62,149 nt of DNA from the NCBI GenBank assembly GCA_016200265.1, contig JACQFE010000036.1, forward strand, positions 1 through 62,149, read 5' to 3'. The notes under the pieces were generated by a model. It searched no databases. It was not told the DNA's origin and was given only the letters and a program-made list of their open reading frames with translations. Origin of the DNA: Planctomycetota bacterium (GTDB taxonomy: Bacteria; Planctomycetota; Phycisphaerae; UBA1845). The position numbers and the translations under genes are program-made. Below, in pieces: positions 24,522-34,163 of the stretch. Positions within the stretch are counted from its first letter, which is position 1, and every line of letters starts with the position of its first letter.

Positions 24522-26899
24522 TCACGACTCGCGGTTTTCCGCAAGTAATTGGCCATTCCTTTCAGAAAGCGGTCCATCGCAGCACGATAGCTGAGCCGAT
24601 CGACGACAATCTTACGCATGGCAGAGGCGATCTCCGCACGCCGCTCGTCACTTGAAAGAAAAGCGTGCGCTTTCGCTTCGAATTCTCCGGCGGAGTCGAA
24701 TGTGATGTCGCCGAATTGTGGGAACAGTTCATCGGGATGCGGGTGCTCGGTCGCGACCTGGATGTAGGAATAGAGTTGCACGCCCAAATCCACATCGCGA
24801 GGATTCGGTATGCCAAGATATTCTGAGATCAATGACCATAATTGCGAGTCCTTCGAACTGTGCAATTGGTCATTGTTCTGGACTCCCAATTCGCTCATCC
24901 GATGCCAAGCTCGGCGAAGTGTCGTTCCGCGAAGATCGATCGGTACGAGTCGGGTCAGAAAAAAACCGCCTGCGGCCAGACCGTCGAGCGCTCGCTGATG
25001 GATAAATCCAGCGGGCATGAGCTGCAAATTGATTTTCGATCCCCGATGGATGCAAAGCAGTTCTCTCCCATTTCCGGCCGGTCCCATGGCAAATGAAGAC
25101 AGTGTCGGATGACGCTCCCAGCCATTGCCATAGATCCGGAATGACCCTTGCGTTCGCAGTGCCCATTGTGCGACCCATTCCAAGGCCTCATGACGAAACA
25201 GACGATCACCGAGTCGCCACAAGTACCACGTCCTCAAGCGATGCTCGGCCTCCGGATTCAAGGAGGCAATTCCACATCTCTCGCATGCGGCGCGGAGAAC
25301 TGTCGAAGTTACGGAACCAGTGGGAACGCGTGAACTTGCGATTGCGGAAGGCAGCAATTCATAGAGCGTGTCCAGCAGTCGTCGTGTGGCCGGATCGGAA
25401 TAATTGCGCCTTTCCTGGTCGTGAAACTCCTTGCCGGTTTGCGAAGCGTGGCTTACATAGGATATGTCGCATTCATATTGGCGCGACTCTTCGGCAGTCG
25501 AAGGACTTCCGCTGAACTGTTCGGGACAAGTGGGGACATTTGCATAAAGAAGTTGCTCCGCAGGAACACCCAGATCAATGCATCGAGCCTTCGAGCAACC
25601 GACGAGGAAATCGTTCGGGGCGATGGCCGACAGATTCGCCTGCGTAATCACATGCGGGAGCTGATCCTGATCCCACGTCAGAATCGGTAGACCTGCAGGC
25701 ACGATGGATCGAAATTCAGGCCGCAAATGATCAATGCTGAAGAATAGATCGGCATCCGTCTCTGTGATTGCCTGATGATGCCGTAGCGGGCTGATCGACT
25801 TGTAGTCGGTGATCTCGGTGAGTACGACGCATTGATGACCCAGGGCTTCGAGCGCTCGCTTCACATCGCGCATCGAATGCTGAAGAAACGTAGTATGAAT
25901 ACTGACGGATGCCACAATGCGCAAGCCCGGACCGCGGCCACTCAATGCTTCGTCAAATCGGGTCGCCCAATTCTCAAGCGACCGCCCTGCGTACTTTGCT
26001 TCCAATGCATTGAATGATCGTTCGATCGCGTCGCTTCGATGTTGCATTTCGCGGTGTACGGAATTCACCGCGTCGCGGGAGACATTCGTGGCCTCTCCGT
26101 TCAGCGAAAATGCCTGACGTGGGAAGGGAAGATCTGAATCGTCGCGCCAGGTTCGTGAAAGACGCTCGCTCCAATCTCTCCCCAAATACCAGAGGATACG
26201 CTGATCGGGCAGAAACTCCCGCCAGTTGCGGATATAAAAAAGCGCGGCCACATTCGCAGCACACGGTTCAACCACATAGAGTGCACAGCCATACCCCAAG
26301 AATGTATTGAGTGTTTTCCTATAGACGCGCTCGAAGTAACCGCCGCTTCCAAGCCCGTCAAAAAGATAGGGGCCGGGCGTCAGCTCGCCGATGCCTTCCG
26401 GCCAATCGCGGGCATCGTCGATTGCCTGGTGATGCCCAAAGAAGGGGAACCATCGCCAGTCGCCATCAGACGAACGCGTGCGAATGTGATACAACCGGTT
26501 GCGATCCTGAAATAGTTGATACGAATCTCGGCGGCATTCCCAATGAGCGCGAATGGCTGCGGCAGTCTGGGTGTCATGCATGGCCGAAAAGTTCTGTTCG
26601 AATGTGTCTGCAAGTTGATCCCATCCAAAGCTTGTCTCGGAGACACTTTCGATGGCGGAGCGCACGGCCTCGACTTCCGATGTGCAATCCACGACGTTCC
26701 ACTCGTTTACGGCTTCGCGCGCGGGAGTGATCAAGCCGAGCCGCAGATACTCCCTGGCGGTGAGCAGTCGGACCTGGGAATCGTCAGGGCAGGCGAGAAG
26801 GTGGTGCGAAGCCCAGTTGAGGAATTCATAATTCCTGCCTGCGGACAGTTTCGCAAGCATGGCCTCTCGCTGAAATCCGATTGTTCCGATTGCCATCAT
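24434..26899 (-). CDS. CgeB-like glycosyltransferase-type protein
   Basis: 821 residues from an ATG with AGGGGA upstream. The N-terminal 300 residues have no clear match; a helical TPR-like start is followed by FDGLGSGGYFERVYRKTLNTFLGYGCALYVVEP. The remainder resembles CgeB/GT-B glycosyltransferases. A Rossmann strand with DVKRALEALGHQCVVLTE leads into SIDHLRPEF, PILTWDQDQLPHV and a DISYVSHASQTGK segment. The C-terminal GT-1-like part has INLQLMPAGFIHQRALDGLAAGGFFLTRLV, the usual acceptor/nucleotide-loop pattern. It probably transfers a sugar to a surface or secreted glycan. It is divergent from the GT-C gene at 27077, 177 bp away, which suggests a shared function. Confidence 0.65.
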   Translation of the reverse strand: MMAIGTIGFQREAMLAKLSAGRNYEFLNWASHHLLACPDDSQVRLLTAREYLRLGLITPAREAVNEWNVVDCTSEVEAVRSAIESVSETSFGWDQLADTFEQNFSAMHDTQTAAAIRAHWECRRDSYQLFQDRNRLYHIRTRSSDGDWRWFPFFGHHQAIDDARDWPEGIGELTPGPYLFDGLGSGGYFERVYRKTLNTFLGYGCALYVVEPCAANVAALFYIRNWREFLPDQRILWYLGRDWSERLSRTWRDDSDLPFPRQAFSLNGEATNVSRDAVNSVHREMQHRSDAIERSFNALEAKYAGRSLENWATRFDEALSGRGPGLRIVASVSIHTTFLQHSMRDVKRALEALGHQCVVLTEITDYKSISPLRHHQAITETDADLFFSIDHLRPEFRSIVPAGLPILTWDQDQLPHVITQANLSAIAPNDFLVGCSKARCIDLGVPAEQLLYANVPTCPEQFSGSPSTAEESRQYECDISYVSHASQTGKEFHDQERRNYSDPATRRLLDTLYELLPSAIASSRVPTGSVTSTVLRAACERCGIASLNPEAEHRLRTWYLWRLGDRLFRHEALEWVAQWALRTQGSFRIYGNGWERHPTLSSFAMGPAGNGRELLCIHRGSKINLQLMPAGFIHQRALDGLAAGGFFLTRLVPIDLRGTTLRRAWHRMSELGVQNNDQLHSSKDSQLWSLISEYLGIPNPRDVDLGVQLYSYIQVATEHPHPDELFPQFGDITFDSAGEFEAKAHAFLSSDERRAEIASAMRKIVVDRLSYRAAMDRFLKGMANYLRKTASRDQSAATSTINSTSTTALRGSSLTPTADRA

Positions 26900-27076
26900 T
26901 GATCCCCTGCCCGCTCGTAAGTCTGGTATCGACGCGAAAGGCGTCGTTTCTCCGCCCAAAGTATTGCCGCTTCCAGTGCTGCGAATGAGGGCTGGCACAA
27001 CCAACGATGGGATTAGGAACGATCTTGCAGAAATTGCCGGGGGCCGCCGAAGAACATTCTGAACGAATGTGGGGCG

Positions 27077-28738
27077 ATGCCTCTAGCGAGCGGAAATGAC
27101 TTAATGACAGTCGAAACCATGCCAATCACTGCACCTACTCGCACGGTTGATCATTTTCCAACAGTTGCTGCTGCGTATGATGAATCCGGCCCAGACGGTC
27201 AAGCGGAGAGTTCTCGGCGCAGGGAAATCGCCATTCGACGATGGTTCGTTTTTTTGATTACCGCGATAGCGATCTTCGGCGCGACCCTTCGTGTTCATTT
27301 TCTAAGCCTGCCAATGCGCTATGACGAGTCCTACAATTATGTTCATTACGCGAGTCGTTCCATTCCATTCATCTTGTCGAACTATGTACCCAACAATCAC
27401 ATCCTGCACACGTTGATGGTGCATGTTGTTACCGGAATCTTTGGTGATTCGCCGGCGTGTTTGCGATTTCCGGCGTTCGTGGCCGGTGTATTGTTGTTTC
27501 CCGCGACAGCCTGGCTGACGTGGGTACTTTCGCGGCAGCGTCTTGCATCATTTCTCGCGGCGACGGCAGTCTGCGTTTCTTCCGCACTCATTGAATATTC
27601 GACCAATGCCCGTGGCTACTCATGGCTTGCGCTTTTCGCGGTCATTCAATTCATGATCACAGTACATGTGATGACAACTAAGCGGCAACGCACCGCTTGG
27701 ATCACTTGGGCAATCGTCGGCGCGCTCGGCGCGTTCACTGTACCGGTTATGCTTCTTTGGTCTGTGTCACTGTGCGTCGCATCGGTTGTCGTGAATTGTT
27801 CGCTCAAAGTGAAGAGTGCGAACCGACGAGCGATCATGCGCAATTCGATATTGGCCATGGCATCCTGCGCCGCCTTCACGGGCTTGCTCTTTGCTCCGGC
27901 GATCTTTACCAGCGGGTTGTCCGGACTGCGGGCGACGCATCGCATGTCCACAGACATTCTTGATCGGCAATTGCCGGGTTTTGGTGGCGCGCTGATTTGC
28001 GCGAGTCAACTTTTCTTGAGAGACGCAGGAGTCGTTTGGCCGGTCTTCATCGTGTTCGGCGCCGCTTTCGTGTCCATCCAAGCGGTCATTCGTGGAAATC
28101 GGGAGGCTCTCCTGGCAATCGTGGCCACGATTGTTGCCGTCGCAGCGATTACGTTGTTTCGGGTACCGCTTCCGGCGAGAGCGTGGTTGTTCCTATGGCC
28201 GATCGCAATTGCTCTTTCGTCTGTTGGTATGGCATTCATAATCGACGTTTTGATTTCACGGCGAGTGCCTTTAGATGCAAAAGGGAATGCGCCGAATCCA
28301 TTCATCTCGTTCGTTGCTCGGTTCGGCGTAATGTCAGTTTTCGCGATGCCTCTAGTGAATGTGTTACGGGAGCCGTATCTTGTCAGTGAACCCGGCGGGC
28401 TTGTGGACGTTGAACCGGCGATCGACACCTGTCGCGAATTCGGGCCGCCTCGTTGCACGGTGGTGAGTCGCTACACGCCGGCCACGGCCTATTATCTGCG
28501 CGAAAGGAAGTTGGTAGATTTGCCATTACCCAAGGATCCGTTTGTGCGGCGAATCTACTTCGTTGCTGAGAATTCCAGCGAACTTGCAGGGCTATGGAAT
28601 GATCGCGTGGCCGGATATGCTGACTATGCGGAGCCGATCTTGATGACAGTCAAATCTTCACGGTCGATTTTCGTGGCCGACCGCCGCGAAGCGTCTTTCG
28701 ATAAATATCCCGCGACGCCCCGGGAAGAGAAACATTGA
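27077..28738 (+). CDS. GT-C family integral membrane glycosyltransferase
   Basis: 553 residues with about ten membrane helices (first WFVFLITAIAIFGATL). After the first helix comes LSLPMRYDESYNYVHYAS, where the DE-type acidic motif matches GT-C enzymes (PMT/ArnT type) that use polyprenyl-phosphate sugars. Further helices include LASFLAATAVCVSSALIEYSTNARGYSWL, the conserved N-x-R-x-Y pattern of this class. The last 100 residues are a small extracytoplasmic domain. It likely glycosylates an exported acceptor; donor and acceptor are unknown. The 3' end overlaps the convergent GNAT gene by 89 bases. Confidence 0.8.
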   Translation: MPLASGNDLMTVETMPITAPTRTVDHFPTVAAAYDESGPDGQAESSRRREIAIRRWFVFLITAIAIFGATLRVHFLSLPMRYDESYNYVHYASRSIPFILSNYVPNNHILHTLMVHVVTGIFGDSPACLRFPAFVAGVLLFPATAWLTWVLSRQRLASFLAATAVCVSSALIEYSTNARGYSWLALFAVIQFMITVHVMTTKRQRTAWITWAIVGALGAFTVPVMLLWSVSLCVASVVVNCSLKVKSANRRAIMRNSILAMASCAAFTGLLFAPAIFTSGLSGLRATHRMSTDILDRQLPGFGGALICASQLFLRDAGVVWPVFIVFGAAFVSIQAVIRGNREALLAIVATIVAVAAITLFRVPLPARAWLFLWPIAIALSSVGMAFIIDVLISRRVPLDAKGNAPNPFISFVARFGVMSVFAMPLVNVLREPYLVSEPGGLVDVEPAIDTCREFGPPRCTVVSRYTPATAYYLRERKLVDLPLPKDPFVRRIYFVAENSSELAGLWNDRVAGYADYAEPILMTVKSSRSIFVADRREASFDKYPATPREEKH

Positions 28739-29327
28739 TGAACTCTGTTTTTTCAAACAATCGCGGTACGCCGGTCCACGCGAACGCACCCGGCATTTGT
28801 TTTTCTGAATACGGTCGTGCCGGATAGCCTTCAACGGCCGCCGCTCCGTTTGCCTTCGCAACCGTGGTCGCTTCGTTGAGCATCGCGGTTGCGACGCCAC
28901 AATTGCGCCAGTGCGATGGAATATAGAAACATGTAATGGACCAGGTTTGCGGCGCGGAGTCTGTTTTCAGTACACGGCTGTTGAGCAAACGTGGGAAATC
29001 TCCCTTCGGGCCCACGCAGCACCAGCCGACAGCTTCGTCGACCGCAAACGCCAGCACGCCGAAAACTTTGCCGGACGTCATCAGTCGCTTGAAGTCGCGA
29101 CGATTCTGCTCGCCCTTGCGCTCCTGCCAGAGCTGTCCACCGCGCGGCACGCGCCACAACATGCACCAGCAACCGCCGCAAGCGCCCTTGGGGCCGAAAA
29201 GTCGCTCGACGATCGGCCAGTCGTCCGACGTTAGCGGGCGGACTTTCACACTCGAAGCGTTTCCCGTCGCTTTCGATGAGACCGGGCGCGTTGTCGGAAC
29301 GGACGTTGTTCTTTTCTTGCGGGCCAT
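28650..29327 (-). CDS. GNAT family N-acetyltransferase
   Basis: 225 residues. The first 28 are Thr/Ser/Lys-rich and probably disordered. The GNAT fold has VRPLTSDDWPIVERLFG, then the Cys-rich GACGGCWCMLWR found in one GNAT subgroup, AVDEAVGWCCVGPKGDF, the acetyl-CoA loop-helix WRNCGVATAMLNEATTVAKANGAAAVEGYP and MPGAFAWTGVPRLFEKTEF. The target is unknown. ATG with GAGGAC eight bases upstream. Confidence 0.85.
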   Translation of the reverse strand: MARKKRTTSVPTTRPVSSKATGNASSVKVRPLTSDDWPIVERLFGPKGACGGCWCMLWRVPRGGQLWQERKGEQNRRDFKRLMTSGKVFGVLAFAVDEAVGWCCVGPKGDFPRLLNSRVLKTDSAPQTWSITCFYIPSHWRNCGVATAMLNEATTVAKANGAAAVEGYPARPYSEKQMPGAFAWTGVPRLFEKTEFINVSLPGASRDIYRKTLRGGRPRKSTVKI

Positions 29328-29466
29328 CTGTTTAGTCCTCGAAACGTCATTGTAACCAACGCCGCGGGCATCGGAAATTCCTAGGGAACTTCACAAGGGT
29401 TGGCGTGTCCAAAGAAGCGGGGTAGCCTTGGAGTGGATCAAATTTGTTTTTTAAAAGGAGCGCACT

Positions 29467-31041
29467 ATGCGCGGTACAAACAAAATCATCAATCGTGCGA
29501 TGTGGCTCGTGTTGGCAGAAATTCTTGCTTCGTTCGTTACCGCGACTGCGTTCGCAGCAGATGGCGCCGATCAATCGACGGCCTTAACGATCTATAGCCT
29601 CACTGGCGGAGGGGCCGTGCCGAAGGAGCTGTATCAGCCGGGATTGGCCGCACAGATGTACGGGGCGAACTTTCGCCAGCAGATTCCCGGATATGCGATC
29701 GTCAAGCAGGAACGCGCCATCAATCTAGGCGATCGGCGAAGCACCGTTCGCTTCACCGATGTGGCCTCACAGATCGAGCCCATGACGGTTTCGTTCATGT
29801 CGCTCACCGACCCCACGGGTACGCGCGTGCTCGACCAGAATTACGAATTCGATCTGGTCAGCACGGATAAGTTGATGCAAAAATTCATCGATCAGACGAT
29901 AAGCGTGGAGCAATCGCAAGGCGACAAGATCGAGACATTTTCGGGAATGCTTCTAAGCACGGCCGGTGGAATTGTGCTGAAAGGCGCGGACGGATCCGTG
30001 CAGGTCGTGAATGGCTACTCCAATGTGCAATTTCCGGAGCTTCCCGGCGGCTTGATCACGCGACCGACGCTGGTGTGGGACGTGGTGACGGAGAAGCCGG
30101 GTGAGCATCGTGCGAGAGTGACGTATGAAACCAAGGCGATCACCTGGTGGGCGGATTACAACCTTATTTTCGCGGAAGGTAAGGATGCCAATAGCGGCGC
30201 GCTCGACATTGGGGCCTGGGTGAGCATTCTGAATCAATCGGGCGGGAGTTACAAAGATGCGAAACTCAAGCTGATCGCTGGCGACGTGCAACGTGCGCCC
30301 GAACCGCAAATGGCAACCGGCCGCATGAAGTCAAGAGCAATGGCCGCTCCCGCGATGGAAATGGACGAGCGCGGCTTCGAAGAGAAATCATTCTTCGAAT
30401 ATCACATGTACACCCTGGGGCGGCAGACGACTCTTCCTGACAATTCCACCAAGCAGATCGAGCTGTTCCCGACCGCGCGGCAGGTTCCATGCGAAAAAGT
30501 GCTTGTCTACTACGGACTCGAGTCGCGATATCCAATTTTCGGTTCGCCCATGACCGATCGAAATTTTGGCGTGCAATCGAATAAGAAGGTTGATATCTAT
30601 TTGCAGTTCAAGAATAGGAAGGAAGTCGGCATGGGCATTCCGCTGCCGGCGGGCCGCATCCGCGTGAGCAAACTTGATCCGGCCGACAATACGCTGGAAT
30701 TCATCGGCGAAGACACCATCGACCACACACCCAAGGATGAGGAAGTTCTCATCAAGTTGGGTAGTGCGTTTGATGTCGTTGGCGAGCGGACGCAGACTGA
30801 TTTCAAGATCGACACGAATCGCCACTGGATGGACGAGAGCATTGAGATCAAACTCCGCAATCACAAGGACCAAAAGGTCAAAGTAATTGTCAAAGAGAAC
30901 CTCTATCGCTGGACTAGCTGGAAAATCACCGAGAAAACCCACGACTTTGAAAAGGTTGATTCGCGCACGATCCATTTCCCCGTGGAGATCGACAAAGACG
31001 GAGAGGCCGTCATTCGCTACTCGGTGCATTACACCTGGTGA
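29467..31041 (+). CDS. Exported DUF4139 protein
   Basis: 524 residues; ATG preceded by AAGGAG. A long signal peptide (WLVLAEILASFVTATAFA) is followed by beta-rich sequence of the DUF4139 family (VTYETKAITWWADYNLIF, VSILNQSGGSYKDAKLKLIAGDV, VERKVLVYYG-like VPCEKVLVYYGLESRYP, IDTNRHWMDESIEIKLRNHKDQKVKVIV). Proteins of this family are exported, all-beta and of unknown role. A Met/Ala-rich linker (GRMKSRAMAAPAMEMDERG) divides the two halves. A GTCAAA text repeat follows the stop. Confidence 0.82.
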   Translation: MRGTNKIINRAMWLVLAEILASFVTATAFAADGADQSTALTIYSLTGGGAVPKELYQPGLAAQMYGANFRQQIPGYAIVKQERAINLGDRRSTVRFTDVASQIEPMTVSFMSLTDPTGTRVLDQNYEFDLVSTDKLMQKFIDQTISVEQSQGDKIETFSGMLLSTAGGIVLKGADGSVQVVNGYSNVQFPELPGGLITRPTLVWDVVTEKPGEHRARVTYETKAITWWADYNLIFAEGKDANSGALDIGAWVSILNQSGGSYKDAKLKLIAGDVQRAPEPQMATGRMKSRAMAAPAMEMDERGFEEKSFFEYHMYTLGRQTTLPDNSTKQIELFPTARQVPCEKVLVYYGLESRYPIFGSPMTDRNFGVQSNKKVDIYLQFKNRKEVGMGIPLPAGRIRVSKLDPADNTLEFIGEDTIDHTPKDEEVLIKLGSAFDVVGERTQTDFKIDTNRHWMDESIEIKLRNHKDQKVKVIVKENLYRWTSWKITEKTHDFEKVDSRTIHFPVEIDKDGEAVIRYSVHYTW

Positions 31042-31164
31042 AAAACGTCGAAACGTCAAAAAGTCGAAACATGGGGCGCGCAAGAATTCTCTTTGCGCAA
31101 GGCAATCAAGCAAACACCAAAAAGCCGAAACGAAAATTCCAGACTCGGTGCGTGCATGAACGGA

Positions 31165-31467
31165 TTATTCCAGCGTGTGCGTACCGTGGGTGATCGCTCC
31201 GCCGGCTTTTAGCACCGCGGTGACCAGGGTCGTCTCAGCCAATTCCTGCTCAGTGGCACCCGCCTTCCGGGCCTTCTTAGTGTGAACTTCGATGCAATAT
31301 GGGCATTGCGTCGATAGCGAGACCGCGACGGCCATGAGTTCTTTGTATTTGAGGGGAATCGCACCGCCTTTGAAGGCTGCCTCATCGAATGCCATAAATC
31401 CTTTGAAAGCGTCTGGCGCCAGCTCACCCAGTTTCTTGATCTTTGTCAAGTTCTTCATGTCGTACAT
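31165..31467 (-). CDS. AhpD-like carboxymuconolactone decarboxylase family protein
   Basis: 100 residues from an ATG with AAGGAG five bases upstream; the longer reading frame is not needed. It has the core AFKGGAIPLKYKELMAVAVSLSTQCPYCIEVHTKKARKAGAT with the redox pair CPYC and the nearby histidine (C-x2-C-x3-H). This is the AhpD active-site arrangement for peroxide-linked thiol chemistry. Substrate unknown. Single-gene unit. Confidence 0.88.
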   Translation of the reverse strand: MYDMKNLTKIKKLGELAPDAFKGFMAFDEAAFKGGAIPLKYKELMAVAVSLSTQCPYCIEVHTKKARKAGATEQELAETTLVTAVLKAGGAITHGTHTLE

Positions 31468-31726
31468 TGCAATCTCCTTTATCAATTCCGCCTGATCGTG
31501 AGAGTCATGAACATTTTCTACGACGCTTTCGGCCTCGTCCATAGCGAGCAGCTTACGGATTTGTTGGCCTCGGCGTTCACCAATCAGTGCGCCGTGCTGC
31601 ATGAAATCCTAAGAAAAGAGGTTGGCTTCAGATGCCGCGACAGTTTGCCGCTCCGTTTGGACGATACAACATCGGCATTCCGCCAAATTCGCGTCTCGTG
31701 CAGGAATCGTTCTGGATGGAGGACAC

Positions 31727-34156
31727 ATGTCGCGTTTAGCCATGTCAGGCGCTGTTTTCGTATGCACCTTGGTAAGTTCGTCGATCGGTGCAACGCTTCA
31801 CGTTCCGGCGGATTACCCGTCGATCCAAAGTTGTATTGATGCGGCCGCCGCCGGCTTCGATGAATGTGTCGTGGCTCCAGGAACGTATCACGAGACCATT
31901 GACTTTCATGGCAAGGCCATCACGGTGCGAAGTTCCGACGGAAGCGGCACCACGACGATCGATGCGACGGGCTTGGACAGCAGCGTTGTCGCATGTATCA
32001 CCTCCGAAGGCGCGGATACGGTGCTCGACGGATTTACGATCACCGGTGGAACCGGCAATTTGCTGACCGGCACGCGAACAGGTGGTGGGATGTTCAATTA
32101 CAACAGCTCACCGACAGTCACGAACTGCGTCTTCACCGGCAATTCGGCCGTGGAAGGCGGTGGGATGGACAACTATATCCTGTCCTATCCGACCGTGACG
32201 CATTGCACATTCATAGATAACCATGCTCATATAGGTGGTGGGATGCTTAATTTCGAGGGCAGTCCGGCGGTGACCGATTGCACCTTTGAGCACAACGATG
32301 CGGCGACCGGCGGCGGCGGGGGAATGGCGAATTTCCTTTACGGCAAGCCGATTGTCACAGGATGCATCTTTCACGAGAATAACGCTGATCTGGGCGGTGG
32401 GATGTACAACGATTTGGATAGCATACCGACGGTGATGAATTGCATATTTACGGAGAATACATCTTTCTACGGGGGAGGAGTATACAACCTTGAGAGCAAT
32501 CCGATTTTGGACCACTGTGAATTTCGCGAGAATACCTCCCAGTCGGACGGCGGGGCCATCTACAACTATGATATGGCCGGCGCGACCATAACGGACTGCA
32601 CGTTCACCGAAAATGTCGCTTCCGGTGTCGGCGGCGCGATCTATAGCGCGAGCGACGGTTACTGGGGCAAGACGAAGGTGGTCAATTGCACATTTACAGG
32701 CAATCGAGCCGAAAACGGCGGAACTATGTTCAACGATCAATACTCGGATGCCGTGTTGAGCAACTGCATTTTCGATCGTAATGAGGCAATTGAGGGCGGT
32801 GGAATCTATAACGCAAATGACGCGACATTGTCGTTGAGCGATTGCCGATTCTCGGGAAACACCGCGAATGATGGCGCCGGAGAATACAATGAAGGCTGGA
32901 CGAAGCTGACGAACAGCGACTTCGACGGGAACATCGCCACAACCTCCGGCGGTGGGATTTCCAGTCCATACGTCCTTTACGGCGCCCCCAAGTTAACCGC
33001 CGTAAATTGTGCATTCAACGGCAACCAGGCCCACGACGGTGGCGGCATCTACAACGAAGGCGGAGCGCTGAAGCTCACAGGATGCGAATTCAATGAAAAC
33101 GTGGCGAATCAGGGTGGGGGCATTGTGCTGATCAGCGCAGATGTCGAAGTTGACGGTTGCAGTTTCATAGCGAATCGTGCCGAATCAAACGGCGGTGGAA
33201 TCATGGCATACATCTATGACAATACCAAAGGCATTCACCATTGCACATTCCGTGGGAATCAGGCGGATCAGGGTGGCGGTATATGTATTGAGGGAGGTAG
33301 CGAGACGAACATTTTCGATTGCATTTTTGCGAATAACTCGGCCTACGGAGGCGGCGGTATAATTCAAATTGATCAAAGCCGTACGTTGGTGATGGACTGT
33401 CAATTCCTCGGAAATCATGCGGAGAGCACTGGCGGCGGCATGGCTAGCGTTGACGGCATTGACTACGCGTACGTCGATTGCCTGTTCAGTGGGAATACGG
33501 CCCTTTATGGCGCCGCGATGGGCGGAATTGCCGATGCCGTAACTGTGACCGGCTGCACGCTGAGCGGAAATGCCGCGTCCGAATCCGGTGGCGGTCTTTA
33601 CGGTTATGATGGCACGAGCATATTGCTGTCCGATTGCATTCTCTGGGGCAACCTCCCTGACGAAATCACAACTGAAGATTCCACGGCAACAATTCGCTAC
33701 AGTGACGTGCAGGGCGGGCTTCCCCAGGGAACTCTCGATGGAGGGGGCAACGTCGACCATGACCCTATGTTCTTGCGGCCACCGAATCCAGGGCCTGATT
33801 GCATGTGGAATGGAGTGAATGACGATTATGGCGATTTACGCCTGCAGTCGGGGTCGCCTTGCATCAACGCGGGCAATCTGGCGTTTACGCCGCGGGCGGA
33901 TGAAACAGATCTCGAGGGCCATTCGCGAGTGTTGTGTGAGCGTGTGGACATGGGATCGTATGAATTCGGAATCGGCGACTACGACTGTGATCAGACTGTG
34001 AACATCGTCGACTTCGCGAATTGGAGTTTGTGCGAACGCGGTCCGCGCATCGGCGTCTCGAGCCTTGACCCATCTTGCGCGGCGTTTGACTTCGATGGCG
34101 ACGGCGATGTTGATCTTTCGGATTTTTCTCGGTTGCAAGACATCATTCAACACTGA
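31727..34156 (+). CDS. Secreted right-handed beta-helix protein with dockerin-like end
   Basis: 809 residues; ATG preceded by GGAGGACAC. The signal peptide is MSRLAMSGAVFVCTLVSSSIGA. LHVPADYPSIQSCIDAA opens a pectate-lyase-like parallel beta-helix. About 20 coils follow, each with a GGG(I/M)xN turn and a C-x-F-x-x-N rung (for example GGGMFNYNSSPTVTNC, GGGIYNEGGALKLTGC), as in polymorphic membrane proteins and planctomycete choice-of-anchor proteins. No catalytic residues are evident. The last 65 residues form a dockerin pair of calcium loops: DYDCDQTVNIVDF and DFDGDGDVDLSDF. It is probably surface-attached or released, with adhesion a reasonable guess. Confidence 0.85.
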   Translation: MSRLAMSGAVFVCTLVSSSIGATLHVPADYPSIQSCIDAAAAGFDECVVAPGTYHETIDFHGKAITVRSSDGSGTTTIDATGLDSSVVACITSEGADTVLDGFTITGGTGNLLTGTRTGGGMFNYNSSPTVTNCVFTGNSAVEGGGMDNYILSYPTVTHCTFIDNHAHIGGGMLNFEGSPAVTDCTFEHNDAATGGGGGMANFLYGKPIVTGCIFHENNADLGGGMYNDLDSIPTVMNCIFTENTSFYGGGVYNLESNPILDHCEFRENTSQSDGGAIYNYDMAGATITDCTFTENVASGVGGAIYSASDGYWGKTKVVNCTFTGNRAENGGTMFNDQYSDAVLSNCIFDRNEAIEGGGIYNANDATLSLSDCRFSGNTANDGAGEYNEGWTKLTNSDFDGNIATTSGGGISSPYVLYGAPKLTAVNCAFNGNQAHDGGGIYNEGGALKLTGCEFNENVANQGGGIVLISADVEVDGCSFIANRAESNGGGIMAYIYDNTKGIHHCTFRGNQADQGGGICIEGGSETNIFDCIFANNSAYGGGGIIQIDQSRTLVMDCQFLGNHAESTGGGMASVDGIDYAYVDCLFSGNTALYGAAMGGIADAVTVTGCTLSGNAASESGGGLYGYDGTSILLSDCILWGNLPDEITTEDSTATIRYSDVQGGLPQGTLDGGGNVDHDPMFLRPPNPGPDCMWNGVNDDYGDLRLQSGSPCINAGNLAFTPRADETDLEGHSRVLCERVDMGSYEFGIGDYDCDQTVNIVDFANWSLCERGPRIGVSSLDPSCAAFDFDGDGDVDLSDFSRLQDIIQH

Positions 34157-34163
34157 AGTAAGA

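Noticed and set aside
32108..32740. Minus-strand frame within the beta-helix gene
   Set aside because: It is a by-product of the repetitive beta-helix codons.
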